Source: Rhodomicrobium sp. R_RK_3
Lineage (GTDB): Bacteria; Pseudomonadota; Alphaproteobacteria; Rhizobiales; Rhodomicrobiaceae
DNA: 63,307 nt
NCBI RefSeq assembly: GCF_002198715.1
Contig: NZ_MWLK01000017.1
Span: 1-63,307 of the forward strand
Reading direction: 5' to 3'
The notes below the pieces were generated by a model, which was given only the letters and a program-made list of their open reading frames with translations, was not told the origin of the DNA and made no database searches. Each line of letters opens with the position of its first letter. Position 1 is the stretch's first letter. A program made the translations under genes and the position numbers. Shown here in pieces: positions 18,001-25,783 of the stretch.

Positions 18001-19082
18001 GGATCAAGCTCGACAATGCCGACCTCGCCGCGCTCACCCGCGCGCCGAGCGGCGGCGAACTGGCCAAGGGCAAAGCCGATCTCGAATTGGCGCTGAACGG
18101 CCAGGGTTTCAGCCCGCGCGGCCTGGTCTCGGTATTGTCCGGCTCGGGCTCGCTGAAGCTCAGCAAGGGCACGCTTTACGGCCTGTCGCCCGCCGTGCTG
18201 AAGAAGGCGGCGGCGACCTATATGAAGCAGGAGATCCCCGAGCGCGACCGGCTGCTGGCCCAGCTCGATGGCGATTTCCGCCGCGGCAGCCAGCCCTTTG
18301 CCCCGATTTCCAGCCCGATTGCCGTCAAGGACGGCGTGCTGAGCGTCAAACAGGCGAGTTTCAAGGGCGACGACTACAATGCCGAGGCCGGGCTGACGGT
18401 CGAGCTGGCCGCGCTCCGCCTCGACAGCGAATGGGATATCGGCTTCACCGGCAAGGTCGATGACGGCCAGCGCCTGCCGCCCGTGCGTCTGGTGTTCGCC
18501 GGACCGCTCGCCGGCTTCACCGAGCTGAAGCCGCAGCTCGACGCCGACCAGTTCGAGCGCTTCCTCAGCCTGCGCCGCATGGACCAGAGCATGAAGCAGC
18601 TCGAAACGCTGACCGAGCCGAAGAACGGCCAGCGCGCTCCGGCGCAAGCGCCGCGCACGCCGATCGTCAACAACGCGCCGCCCGCCCCGCCCGCGCCGTC
18701 GGCGGTGCCGCGCCCGCCCGTGACGGTTGAAAGCACGCCGTCGGCCGAGACCATCCCGACGCAATCCTTGCTGCACAGCCCGCCCGTCCCCGCCGACGCC
18801 ATCACGCCTTTGCCGAGCGCATCCGCCGCCCCGCCCGCGCCGGAACCGGCCGCGCAGAGCCCGGCCAGCGGCTGGTCCACCGGCACCGAAGTGGAAGTCT
18901 CCAACGACCCGCCGCCCGCGCCGCGCCCGGCCGCCAATCCCGGCTTGCGCGCCCCGGCCCAGCAGCCCACCGGCAGTTTCGAGGATCAGATCCGCTCGGT
19001 GCTCGGCTCGACAGGCAACCAGCGCAACAACTTCAACAGCGACCCGGCCCAAGGCTTCGCGCCCGGCCCAGGGGGGCGATAG
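15060..19082 (+). CDS. AsmA-family protein, large, with proline-rich tail
   Basis: This 1340-residue protein is an AsmA-family member of the inner membrane and periplasm. One N-terminal transmembrane segment (LLAAVATVILTTLAALLALPYF, residues about 13-34) is followed by the signature VDWNEYKAAFEAQAAKMVGRPVRIDG and long beta-rich repeats; a second conserved AsmA block lies near residues 1000-1100. The last 170 residues are proline- and alanine-rich and low complexity. Proteins of this family are thought to carry lipids between membranes as long beta-groove bridges. It lies 42 bases after the D-lactate dehydrogenase gene and may be read through from it. GGGGCATGG gives a plausible start. Confidence 0.9.
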   Translation: MAWFGLEVSLGSLLAAVATVILTTLAALLALPYFVDWNEYKAAFEAQAAKMVGRPVRIDGKIDLSVLPVPMLNLRGFRIADEFGKFDRPFADIEGLNVVLSLPPLLSGTMEAKSVELDQPVLRLKIDEFGEGTWQSIGPHGGVEMPVPVRQIVLNRVDIKDGSIELRRDRDTRPSRIDRISGSFAADSLSGPFRFTGSANFGGGDREIRLASGKLRDDTLRLKGSFRSADGVSLYQLDGDVKGLDGSAYYVGPVAARLALDAAAQKAKTGQLAEPMPGKAIELRANAKLTMEDAKLDGIALTVTQNDRPQSFTGSAFASWGETPRLDLTVEATWVDIDQMLRTSSGKGDLMPGPTTAIAALPRIFEGWAFKPRQGAIKAKIQQAGLGGEVVEGLSFTASHESGGWRIDALQARLPGETDIDIKGSLPAGDALGFDGQFILGGKNLSRLLRWAAPSLGVVDAGDAQHFALSGAATLSPARLAFRDAKGTLGDSSFTVDLAHDYGPQSKLLLALQSERLDLRSLYGGGALAGGGDPAVPEPGQGRPDIAPPRKTSLVDVLQTVFKADQSNVSLLVTQLQMPDFEARNVRSAFRYENGTFDIKELNLASTDGLKVKADGKITGFDSKPDGALNLSIDAPSAQSVTNLARLGGFTTLSSGARRRIDAMAPFRLTGKLDAVAKEKLLRLVLAGNAAGSELSFTGRFIGDLNDLRNSNVDVNGVIGNSDGRRLIAQLAPEVPLGQATQTGAGFLKISSLGAMKSGLVSRIELQTPQARGDFEGRIEPLASPEWGFSGDLELRAAQAATALSMLRLSPGGTPVAGNIDLRAKITKEAAKYQVAELALKIGGETIGGTAEVSVAGERPIAKIDISAASASLPKIAAYLCDWDHQDLSATISDAASGGGGFWPNNAFALAALQSGDGTLRLKAPSIALSDDLNLGDGQLEASLQSGVLTVSKLEGKLYGGNFRASGALKALEGRADFDGRIKLDNADLAALTRAPSGGELAKGKADLELALNGQGFSPRGLVSVLSGSGSLKLSKGTLYGLSPAVLKKAAATYMKQEIPERDRLLAQLDGDFRRGSQPFAPISSPIAVKDGVLSVKQASFKGDDYNAEAGLTVELAALRLDSEWDIGFTGKVDDGQRLPPVRLVFAGPLAGFTELKPQLDADQFERFLSLRRMDQSMKQLETLTEPKNGQRAPAQAPRTPIVNNAPPAPPAPSAVPRPPVTVESTPSAETIPTQSLLHSPPVPADAITPLPSASAAPPAPEPAAQSPASGWSTGTEVEVSNDPPPAPRPAANPGLRAPAQQPTGSFEDQIRSVLGSTGNQRNNFNSDPAQGFAPGPGGR

Positions 19083-19124
19083 GGTTAGCTCGAGCCTGCT
19101 GAGATTATGCGGGTCGTGTTTCTT

Positions 19125-19230
19125 GTCATCCCCGCGAAAGCGGGGATCGAGTAATAACGGAGCAAAGAGCGGAGCTCCGCCTGACCTCAATCGCTGCGGC
19201 GTACTGGGTCCCCGCTTTCGCGGGGATGAC
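19125..19230. repeat. Family A palindromic element, long form (copy 1)
   Basis: Two inverted palindromes (GTCATCCCCGCGAAAGCGGGG and its complement) flank about 60 bases. This is the roughly 105-bp long form. The interior carries GCTGCGGCGTACTGG, the reverse of the CCAGTACGCCGCAGC seen in copies at 49731 and 62914, so this copy sits in the other orientation. The pattern is of REP/BIME type. Confidence 0.85.
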
Positions 19231-19261
19231 GTCTGTGCGCTGCGTCAACGCCCTCCTTTTT

Positions 19262-19344
19262 GTCATTCCCGCGAAGGCGGGAATCCAGCCGCGTCCACGG
19301 TGGGCTCCTCAAGGATGCTGGATTCCCGCCTTCGCGGGAATGAC
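19262..19344. repeat. Family A palindromic element, short form (copy 2)
   Basis: Two inverted palindromes (GTCATTCCCGCGAAGGCGGGA and complement) frame a short spacer; the whole is 83 bp. It lies exactly 326 bases left of copy 3 and is part of the same tandem duplication. Confidence 0.85.
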
Positions 19345-19453
19345 ACTGCAAAATGTGGAGCCGGCCGGCTCCAACTAACCGACCCCGCTCGAGCCGCGAC
19401 CGAGGCGACTTGGATGCCGCCACGTTTCAACCGTCTTGGCCAACCACTCCTGC

Positions 19454-19540
19454 CTACCGCGCCCGGCCGCCTTCGCCTGCCACGACGAGCGGGGCCCCGA
19501 CGGCGGGATGGACATTGTCCGGCTGCGCGAGCGGTCGTCG
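19454..19540 (-). pseudogene. Decayed duplicate of the CHAT protease gene's 3' end
   Basis: On the minus strand this stretch reads QPDNVHPAVGAPLVVAGEGG, then a stop codon, closely matching the real CHAT C-terminus QPDNAHPAVWAPFVVAGEGG whose stop is 326 bases to the right. The copies share the downstream flank and a short palindromic element as well. The upstream part of the gene is missing, so this is a remnant of a tandem duplication. Confidence 0.85.
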
Positions 19541-19587
19541 CTTTCGTGGGGATCACGTCTGAGCGCTGCATTGACGCTCTTCTTCTT

Positions 19588-19670
19588 GTCATTCCCGCGC
19601 AGGCGGGAATCCAGCCGCGTCCATGGCGGACTCCTCAAAGATGCTGGATTCCCGCCTGCGCGGGAATGAC
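19588..19670. repeat. Family A palindromic element, short form (copy 3)
   Basis: This 83-bp element has the same two inverted palindromes (GTCATTCCCGCGCAGGCGGGA). It sits 109 bases after the CHAT gene stop (19780) and may act in 3'-end processing or termination of that transcript, which is inference. Confidence 0.85.
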
Positions 19671-19779
19671 ACTGCAAAATGTGGCGCCGGCTGGCTCCAA
19701 CTTGACCGACCCCGCTAGCCACGGCCGAGGCAGCGTGGCTGCCGTCACGTTCGACCGAGTTCGCCACAGGCGTTCCTGC

Positions 19780-22700
19780 CTACCGCGCCCGGCCGCCTTC
19801 GCCCGCGACGACGAACGGGGCCCAGACGGCGGGGTGGGCGTTGTCCGGCTGCGAACGGTCGTCCATCAGGGCGATCATGGCGCGTTGCAGGGCTTCGGCG
19901 CGGCCGGCTTTGGGGTCGCGGTCGAGTTCGGCGAAGGCGCGGGTGGTGAGCTGCACGGCGGCATCGGAATAGACCGGCCAGTGCGAGACCAGCAAGGCCC
20001 GCCCCCCGGCATAGAAGAAGGCGCGGGCGAGACCGGACAGAGCCTGCGCGCCGGTCTGGTCGCCGGCGGCGGTGTTGCAGGCGGAGAGCACCACCCAATC
20101 GGCGTTGAGGCGCAACCCTGCCACCTCGGAGGCCATCAGCAGGCCGTCATCGTCCGCGCCGGAGGGCGTATCGGGCGGCGTCAGCACGAGGGCCGGTTCG
20201 CCATGCCGCCGCGCCATCCGCTCGACATCGCCCGACAGCAGGCCGTGCGTGGCGAAATGCAGGATGCGGTAGCGGGCAAGCTCGCCGCTCGCGCTCAGCG
20301 CCTTGACATTCGCCTCGTTCGCCTCGGCCTCGAGCCGCACCAGCGGCGCCTTGCCCTTGAAGCGCTCGGCAACGCATTTGATTTCATAGGCCGTGTCCGG
20401 CAGCGGGCAGAGGCCGCGCACCTGGGCGATCAGCGCGTCGGGCGTCGGGCCCTTGGCGAAGACCGTGTCCATGGTGGCGCCGGCGCCGCGCCTGCCTCCG
20501 CTGCCGCGCACCGTCGCGCGCTCGGGGATGGCGGCGGCCTTCCGCGCGGCGATGCCGAAAGCCGGACAGGCGGCGGGCGATTTGGTGGACCGGCAGAGCC
20601 CGCCATCGCCATTCAGCCGCGGATTGCCGTAGCCCGCATAGGCTTCAGCGCCCGTGGCGGCCCGGCGGCTGCCGGCATTCTGGCGCAATGCCTTCAGGCT
20701 GGAGACGGCGGGCAATGTGGTGATGGCATTGCGGCGGCCGAGCCAGGCGGCCTTGCGGTAATCCCGGAACGCCTTCGGCAGCGCGGCTGCGGGCTTCTCG
20801 CTCACCAGCACCTGGAAGGGCAGCAGCGTCAGCGCGCCGGAGGGGACGATCAGCAGCCGTTTCCCGGCGATCAGATCCCCGACCTGCCCGAACAGCGCCT
20901 TAAAGAGCGCGTGCGCCTTGCCGAGATGGAACGGCAGCGGCTGCGAGGGGTCCGGCACGCTGGTCAGTCCGAGCAGATCGGCGCAGCGCGCGGCCTGGGT
21001 CGGCGTCGCCCATTCCTCCTCGTCCAGGCCGCAGCGCAGGGATTGCACCTCGCGGATGAGCGCGGCGCGCCCCAGATCGGCGCGCACCCAGCGCAGCTCC
21101 GTCCGCGTCACCACCCAGATGAAGGTCTCCTCCGGCGTCGGCGTGAAGCGGTCGTCGCCGTCGAGGAACAGCACCAGCGCCTCGTCCGCGCCAAGCTGCG
21201 CGCGCACCTCCTCGACCGGGAGCGGCACTGGGCTGGCGAGCGCCGCATAATCGGGGAATTTGGCCGCCAGTTGCGTGTCGATCGCGGCGATGCGCGCGTC
21301 GATGGCGGCGAGCCGGGCCAGATTCTCCGCCTCGGCGGCGGCGTTGCGCTTTTCGGGCGCCTCGCCGAGCGCGGCATTGCGCAGGCCGTCGCGCTGCTGC
21401 CATTCGGCGATCAGATCCTGCCGCTCGCGCACCAGCCCGGCCAGCGCCGGATCGCCCTTCGCCCCGCGCGCCGCCATCTGCGCCAGCGACTGCGCCGCCT
21501 CTGAGCCGAGCGCCCATTGCGCGGCGACGAAGGATTCGCGCGCCGCGTCCGCGCCCTTCGGCGACCGCCGATAGAGCGCCTTCACCAGCCCCTGGAACTG
21601 ATCGGCGGCCTCTTCCGCCTCGCTGCGCTTGCGCCCCGTCCGCGCCCCGTCTTCCAGGCCGCGCCGCACCCGCTCGATCACCGAGGCGCTGCCCTGCCGC
21701 CACAGATCGGCCGCGCCTGCCCAGTCGCTCTGTGCGAGACGGACGAAGGCGAGTTGGCTGGCGAGATTGCTGGTCAGCCGGGGATCGCCGCCGGGGATGC
21801 GCGCGCTGGCGTCGAGGCCCGCGCGCAACAGCGTCTCCGCCTCGCCATAACGGCGCTGCGCCATGGCGAGCAGCGCCAGATTGCCTGCGCTGGTGATGCT
21901 GTCGCGATGGTCGAGGCCAAAATCGCGCGTCAGGGTGTCGAAGGCGCGGCGCAAAAGCGGCTCGGCTTCACCGTAGCGCGCCTGGATGCGATAGAGCTCG
22001 GCGAGATTGTTGAGGCTGACCAGCGTATCGCGATGCGCCGCGCCGAACGTGCGCTCATTGACCTCCAGGGCACGCTTCAGCAGCGGCTCGGCCTCGCCGT
22101 AGCGGCCTTGGGCGGTGTAAAGGTCGGCGAGGTTGTTGATGCTGCGGATGGTGGCGAAATCCTCCGGGCCGCCCAGCCGCTCGAACGCCTCGCGGGCGCG
22201 GCGGTACAGCGGCTCGGCCTCGTCGTAGCGGCCCTGGCTGCGGTAGAGCGCGGCGAGATTGTTGACGCCGATCAGCGTCAGCCGGTCCTCCCGGCCCAGT
22301 GTCCGCTCCGCGCCCTCCAGCGCCTGTTTCATCAGCGGCTCGGCCTCGCCGTCGCGGCCTTGCGCGAAATAGAGCTGCGCCAGGCCGCCGAGGCTGGTGA
22401 GCGTGTCCGGATGGTCCTTGCCGCCGAGGCGCAGCCGCGCCTCCAGACTGCGCTGGTAGAGGGGTTCGGCCTCGCTGTAGCGGCCGAGCGTGCGGTAGAG
22501 CTCGGCGAGGGTGTTGGCGGCCTTGAGCGTCGCCGGATCGCCGGCGCCGAGCGTCTGCTGCCTCGACTCCATGGCCCGCAGCACCAGCGGCACCGCTTCG
22601 GCATAGCGGCCCTGGCCGATATAGATCCCGCTCAGGGCGTCGATGGTCAGAAGCGTGTCCGCATGGGTCTTGCCGAGCACCCGGTCGCGAGTGTCCCAGA

Positions 22701-23511
22701 CGCGCTTCAGGATCGGCTCGGCTTCGGCCGGGCGCCCGGTCGCTCCGTAGAATTGCGCGAGATTGGCGAGGGCGGTGAGCGTCCCCGGATGGTCCTTGCC
22801 CAAGGCGCGTTCGGTCGATGCGCTGAACCGTTCGAGCAGCGGCCCGGCGTCGTCCGGACGGCCGTCGGCGATATAGGCCATCGCCAGATTGCCGATGCTG
22901 GCGAGCGTGTCGGGGTGATCGGGACCGAGCACCCGCTCGCGGCCGGACAAAGCGCGCTTGAACAGCGCCTCGGCCTCCGCGCGCCGGCCGAGGGCGCGAT
23001 CGATCACGGCGAGATCCTGTGCGCTTTGCAGGCTGTCGGCATGGTCGGGGCCGAGGACGCGGTCGCTCGCCTCCAGCGCGCGGCGCATCAGCGGCTCCGC
23101 CTCGGCATTGCGCCCCCGCCCCTGGTAGAACACGGCCCAATTGTTGAGGTTAACGAGCGTGTCCGGGTCGTCCTGGCCGAGCACGCGCTCGGACGCCTCC
23201 AGCGCGCGCCGGTACATCGCCTCCGCCTCGCCATCCCGGCCCAGCGCGCCATAGAGCAGGGCCAGATTGGCGACGCTCGACAGCGTGGCGCGATGCTCGG
23301 CGCCGAGCGCCTGCTCCGCCTGCGCCAGCGTTTGCTCGGCGACCGGTGCCGCCTCGGCATACCGGCCCCCGGCGTAAAGCTGCTCGACGCGGCCGTTCGC
23401 GGCCTCGATATCCGCCTGCGTCTGCGCGCCCGCCGCCGCCGGGATGGCGGCCGCCAGCGCCGCGACCATCAGCGCCCTGCGCAGCATTCGCGAGGCCCAT
23501 GCCATCGACAT
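19780..23511 (-). CDS. Exported TPR-CHAT protease
   Basis: This 1243-residue protein begins with a signal peptide (MLRRALMVAALAAAIPAAAG) and is probably periplasmic. Residues about 40-590 hold thirteen 42-residue kinesin-light-chain-type TPR units (pattern LAxLYxxxGRYxEAEPLxxRALExxERxLGxxHPDTL). A helical linker follows, then a C-terminal CHAT domain, a caspase-clan cysteine peptidase, with catalytic His1089 (HFATHGLLSGD) and Cys1145 (LSACNTAAGDQTGAQAL). GGRALLVSHWPV and the closing AHPAVWAPFVVAG are also CHAT-typical. It starts 30 bases after the stop of the trypsin-like gene and is clearly cotranscribed. A decayed copy of its 3' end lies just downstream. The substrate is unknown. Confidence 0.9.
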   Translation of the reverse strand: MSMAWASRMLRRALMVAALAAAIPAAAGAQTQADIEAANGRVEQLYAGGRYAEAAPVAEQTLAQAEQALGAEHRATLSSVANLALLYGALGRDGEAEAMYRRALEASERVLGQDDPDTLVNLNNWAVFYQGRGRNAEAEPLMRRALEASDRVLGPDHADSLQSAQDLAVIDRALGRRAEAEALFKRALSGRERVLGPDHPDTLASIGNLAMAYIADGRPDDAGPLLERFSASTERALGKDHPGTLTALANLAQFYGATGRPAEAEPILKRVWDTRDRVLGKTHADTLLTIDALSGIYIGQGRYAEAVPLVLRAMESRQQTLGAGDPATLKAANTLAELYRTLGRYSEAEPLYQRSLEARLRLGGKDHPDTLTSLGGLAQLYFAQGRDGEAEPLMKQALEGAERTLGREDRLTLIGVNNLAALYRSQGRYDEAEPLYRRAREAFERLGGPEDFATIRSINNLADLYTAQGRYGEAEPLLKRALEVNERTFGAAHRDTLVSLNNLAELYRIQARYGEAEPLLRRAFDTLTRDFGLDHRDSITSAGNLALLAMAQRRYGEAETLLRAGLDASARIPGGDPRLTSNLASQLAFVRLAQSDWAGAADLWRQGSASVIERVRRGLEDGARTGRKRSEAEEAADQFQGLVKALYRRSPKGADAARESFVAAQWALGSEAAQSLAQMAARGAKGDPALAGLVRERQDLIAEWQQRDGLRNAALGEAPEKRNAAAEAENLARLAAIDARIAAIDTQLAAKFPDYAALASPVPLPVEEVRAQLGADEALVLFLDGDDRFTPTPEETFIWVVTRTELRWVRADLGRAALIREVQSLRCGLDEEEWATPTQAARCADLLGLTSVPDPSQPLPFHLGKAHALFKALFGQVGDLIAGKRLLIVPSGALTLLPFQVLVSEKPAAALPKAFRDYRKAAWLGRRNAITTLPAVSSLKALRQNAGSRRAATGAEAYAGYGNPRLNGDGGLCRSTKSPAACPAFGIAARKAAAIPERATVRGSGGRRGAGATMDTVFAKGPTPDALIAQVRGLCPLPDTAYEIKCVAERFKGKAPLVRLEAEANEANVKALSASGELARYRILHFATHGLLSGDVERMARRHGEPALVLTPPDTPSGADDDGLLMASEVAGLRLNADWVVLSACNTAAGDQTGAQALSGLARAFFYAGGRALLVSHWPVYSDAAVQLTTRAFAELDRDPKAGRAEALQRAMIALMDDRSQPDNAHPAVWAPFVVAGEGGRAR

Positions 23512-23541
23512 CTCTCCCCCGCCTCGCCCGAAAGCGGCAGT

Positions 23542-24858
23542 CTACTGGTCAGGCCCGACGAAAACCGTGGTGATCTGCACATCGCCCTGGCCCTTCTTGC
23601 GGCTCACCGCGATGGTCCAGGGGCCGTCGGCCGGCTTCTCGATGGCGCAGAAGGCGAATTGCCCGCCGCCAGTGTTCGCGCAGGCATTCTCCGATTGCCC
23701 CGCGCCCTTGCTGAAGGCGGCGAACTGGAACAGGTTCTTGCCCTTGCCGTCATCCTCCGCGTTCATGGCGACGCGCAAAGCGGTGACGCCCGGCGGCGCT
23801 TCGACCGTGAAGCTGGCTTCCGGCTTCTTGCCGTCGAGGCGGATGGTCTGGCGCGCCGGTTCGCGGCTGGGGTCGTCCCAGAGCGGGCGGCCGCACATGG
23901 CGGAGGACAGCCGGCCCTCGCCGGCGGCGGCGATCCAGTCGCGATACTGGAAGACGTCGACATTGTAGCTGAGGTCTTTCTTCAGGCAATTGCCGTCCGT
24001 CCCGCCCGAGACCACGCCGAAGACCTTTTCGACGACGCGCGGCCCGTCATTGTCGCGCATGAAGACGCCGCCGCCGCTATCGGCGTTGCAGGTGTTCTGC
24101 GCCGAGCCGCTCGACACCACGTCGGCATCGAATTTCCAGCACAGCACCTGCGATTTGGCGAGATCCGGTGGGCAGGCCGACGTTTTGACGCTGCCCTCGC
24201 GCTTGATGCCGTAATCGAGCCGCGTGCCGCCCGTGCGGCCGAAGCCGACAATGGTCGCGATGGAATTGTTCAGCGGCTTGACGCTGGTGTTGACCGGCAT
24301 CGGCGCGATGCCCTCGACGGGCCGGTCGAGCGTCAGCATGGCGAGGTCGAAATAGGGGAATTTATATTTGTCCTTGGCCCAGGTGACCGTCTTCACCTTG
24401 AAGAAGCCGAGCTCCTGGAAGAACACCAGATAGGCGCCCGGCGCGGGGTTGTCGGCGATGCAATGGGCGGCGGTCAGGAACTTGTCGCAGCCGACCAGCG
24501 TGCCGGTGCACCAGGCGCCCGGCGCGTTCGGTCCGCTCGCCGTGACCAGCGCCCCGACGGCGGGATGCGACCGCGATGGCAGTCCGTTGACGATGCGCCG
24601 CGCTCCGCGTTCGCGCCGGTTGCGGGCCTGCCGGCCCTCGGCCGTGCTCTCGGGCTTGTCGAGCGCGTCGAGCGCCTTCTGGGCTTCGGCCGCGTGGGCG
24701 GGGTCTTCCTCGGCGATGCGCTGCAATTCGGCGCGCAGATCGGCATCTTCCTGCTGCTGGGCGGAAGAGGCGCCCTGGGCCGAGGCAGCCGCGGGGAGGA
24801 GAGACACGGCCGCAAACGCGAGCACCAGGGCGAGAAAATTGGACGGCGACGGCTTCAT
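23542..24858 (-). CDS. Exported trypsin-like serine protease zymogen
   Basis: This 438-residue protein has a signal peptide (MKPSPSNFLALVLAFAAVSL) and a helical propeptide to about residue 88, then RRIVNG, a classical activation site (cut after Arg88, new N-terminus Ile89). The S1 domain has the catalytic triad: His132 in TAAHC, Asp171 in FDLAML, Ser261 in NADSGGG. The oxyanion motif is ADSGGG instead of GDSGGP, and the residue six before Ser261 is Asn, not the Asp of trypsin, so specificity for basic residues is not assured. A C-terminal beta domain (about 330-438) resembles a pre-peptidase C-terminal domain. GGAGGAAG precedes the ATG. It is the first gene of an operon with the CHAT protease. 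Confidence 0.88.
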   Translation of the reverse strand: MKPSPSNFLALVLAFAAVSLLPAAASAQGASSAQQQEDADLRAELQRIAEEDPAHAAEAQKALDALDKPESTAEGRQARNRRERGARRIVNGLPSRSHPAVGALVTASGPNAPGAWCTGTLVGCDKFLTAAHCIADNPAPGAYLVFFQELGFFKVKTVTWAKDKYKFPYFDLAMLTLDRPVEGIAPMPVNTSVKPLNNSIATIVGFGRTGGTRLDYGIKREGSVKTSACPPDLAKSQVLCWKFDADVVSSGSAQNTCNADSGGGVFMRDNDGPRVVEKVFGVVSGGTDGNCLKKDLSYNVDVFQYRDWIAAAGEGRLSSAMCGRPLWDDPSREPARQTIRLDGKKPEASFTVEAPPGVTALRVAMNAEDDGKGKNLFQFAAFSKGAGQSENACANTGGGQFAFCAIEKPADGPWTIAVSRKKGQGDVQITTVFVGPDQ

Positions 24859-25217
24859 CACTTCCTCCCGCCAAGATGGCGAACGGCGCAAGACCGGGGA
24901 TGAGCGTCAGACGATCATCCGTAAGCGCCGTTGATAGCATGACGCACCGCCCCGGCGCGTCCTCCGTTCGGGTGAGGCACGTCTATTCCGCCCCTTCGCC
25001 GAGGGCGCGGCAACCGGGACACCCCTTGCGATGCGGAGATCGTGATTGCCCTCCATTATGCCGGTTCTCCGGGCTTTATTAGGGTCGCATCGCGGCGAAG
25101 TCGGACCATCGCGTGGCGATCTCGCAGCACCCGGCGCGAGGGACAGACGGATGGGCGCGAGCTTCGAGCGGGATCAATGAGAATGGAAACGGCGGGCGCG
25201 ACCCATCCCCCCTTTTT

Positions 25218-25300
25218 GTCATTCCCGCGCAGGCGGGAATCCAGCATCCATGAGGAGACCGCCGTGGGCGCGGCTGGATTCCCGCCTGCGCGGGAATGAC
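25218..25300. repeat. Family A palindromic element, short form (copy 4)
   Basis: An 83-bp element with GTCATTCCCGCGCAGGCGGGA at the left and its complement at the right. The spacer (CAGCATCCATGAGGAGAC) is the reverse complement of that in copies 2 and 3, so the element is in the opposite orientation. Confidence 0.85.
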
Positions 25301-25440
25301 CATATAACGGGTGGGCGCCAGCTAATCCCAACTCAACCGACCCGCTCTGGAGAGGGATCATTTTGGCTGGAAGCAGCGCATCGCGTCATGCCGCAGCCCA
25401 GCCCTCTCCCATGGAAGACCTTTGCAGAACTTCGATTCCT

Positions 25441-25554
25441 TCGCCCCGGCCGTTAGAGCCGGGGCCCACTCGCCTCTCCACTTGCCGCAGCAATAGCGGA
25501 AATATGATTGGGTCCCGGCTCGGCCTGACGGCCGTCCGGGACGACGGGGAGAGG
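25441..25554 (-). repeat. Family B dispersed repeat, copy 2
   Basis: This copy is inverted relative to copies 1 and 3. Bases 25478-25554 are identical, as a reverse complement, to 63231-63307: a perfect 77-bp inverted repeat that runs off the window at its far end. It contains GGTCCCGGCTCGGCC and a terminal GCCCCGGCCG...CCGGGGC hairpin. Confidence 0.85.
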
Positions 25555-25573
25555 ACCTTCGATACGCGAAGGT

Positions 25574-25700
25574 CTCCAAGGGGAGAGGGCGGCGCGCGTC
25601 AGCGCGCCGGGTGAGGGGGTAATGCCTCTCCGTAAGGCGACGCCCGTCCTACCGATAGGGATTACCCCCTCACCCCATGGGAGCGGGAGTCAGGCTGCAG
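25574..25700 (-). repeat. Family C dispersed repeat, copy 1
   Basis: The element contains CCAAGGGGAGAGGG, GCCGGGTGAGGGGGTAATGCC and GGGATTACCCCCTCACCCCA. It resembles the reverse complement of 63112-63239 and, more loosely, elements near 36038, 47100 and 58570. Confidence 0.75.
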
Positions 25701-25748
25701 ATTGGTTTGGGCGTTAGGGCACCCGTCGATAGACGGAGAGGTTAGCCC

Positions 25749-25754
25749 TTGACA
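25749..25754 (+). promoter_or_regulatory. Candidate -35 box of the MarR gene
   Basis: A perfect TTGACA box lies two bases before the palindrome TGTGCATATGCACA. The likely -10 (TTACAT, near 25771) is weak. The operator would overlap the space between the two boxes, so bound regulator would block RNA polymerase. Confidence 0.55.
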
Positions 25755-25755
25755 C

Positions 25756-25769
25756 TGTGCATATGCACA
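25756..25769. promoter_or_regulatory. Candidate MarR operator 1
   Basis: TGTGCATATGCACA is a perfect 14-bp palindrome at the promoter of the MarR gene. The same core (TGTGCATATACACA) recurs in front of the neighbouring SDR gene. The position is typical of an autorepressor site; this is inference from the sequence. Confidence 0.75.
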
Positions 25770-25783
25770 CTTACATGCCTGAC

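Larger units (their letters stand above)
19083..19779. other. Repeat-rich intergenic region with decayed duplicate
   Basis: This region of nearly 700 bases holds three palindromic repeat elements (family A) and a decayed duplicate of the CHAT gene's 3' end. Sequence from about 19215 to 19540 reappears, diverged, 326 bases further right. No intact gene is present. The listed components explain most of the stretch. Confidence 0.8.
24859..25748. other. Non-coding region packed with dispersed repeats
   Basis: About 890 bases carry no supported gene. The left 350 bases are featureless apart from the divergent promoter space of the protease operon. The rest holds a family A element (25218-25300), an inverted family B repeat (25441-25546) and a family C repeat (25574-25700). 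The last two form a composite that recurs inverted at the right end of the window. Confidence 0.8.

Noticed and set aside
11904-19190. Minus-strand open frame of 2428 codons across the cytochrome c and AsmA genes
   Set aside because: Only the part up to 13445 is coding (signal peptide, three haem motifs). The rest is antisense to the D-lactate dehydrogenase and AsmA genes, has no domain signature, and is a by-product of high GC and few stop codons.
19125-19670. Possible CRISPR-like array
   Set aside because: The repeats are palindromic, irregularly spaced and part of a dispersed family. There are no spacers of constant length and no cas genes in the window.
21690-23410. 126-bp DNA periodicity as a minisatellite or CRISPR
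   Set aside because: The periodicity encodes TPR units of the CHAT protein and is fully explained by the protein.
21517-24903. Plus-strand open frame of 1128 codons
   Set aside because: It runs antisense to the CHAT and trypsin-like genes and shows only low-complexity RLGLAVAAL-like repeats mirroring the TPR array.
25042-25361. Small frames through the palindromic element near 25.2 kb
   Set aside because: The translation mostly reflects the repeat sequence (LSFPRRRESS-type) that recurs in several places, so it is not a gene.
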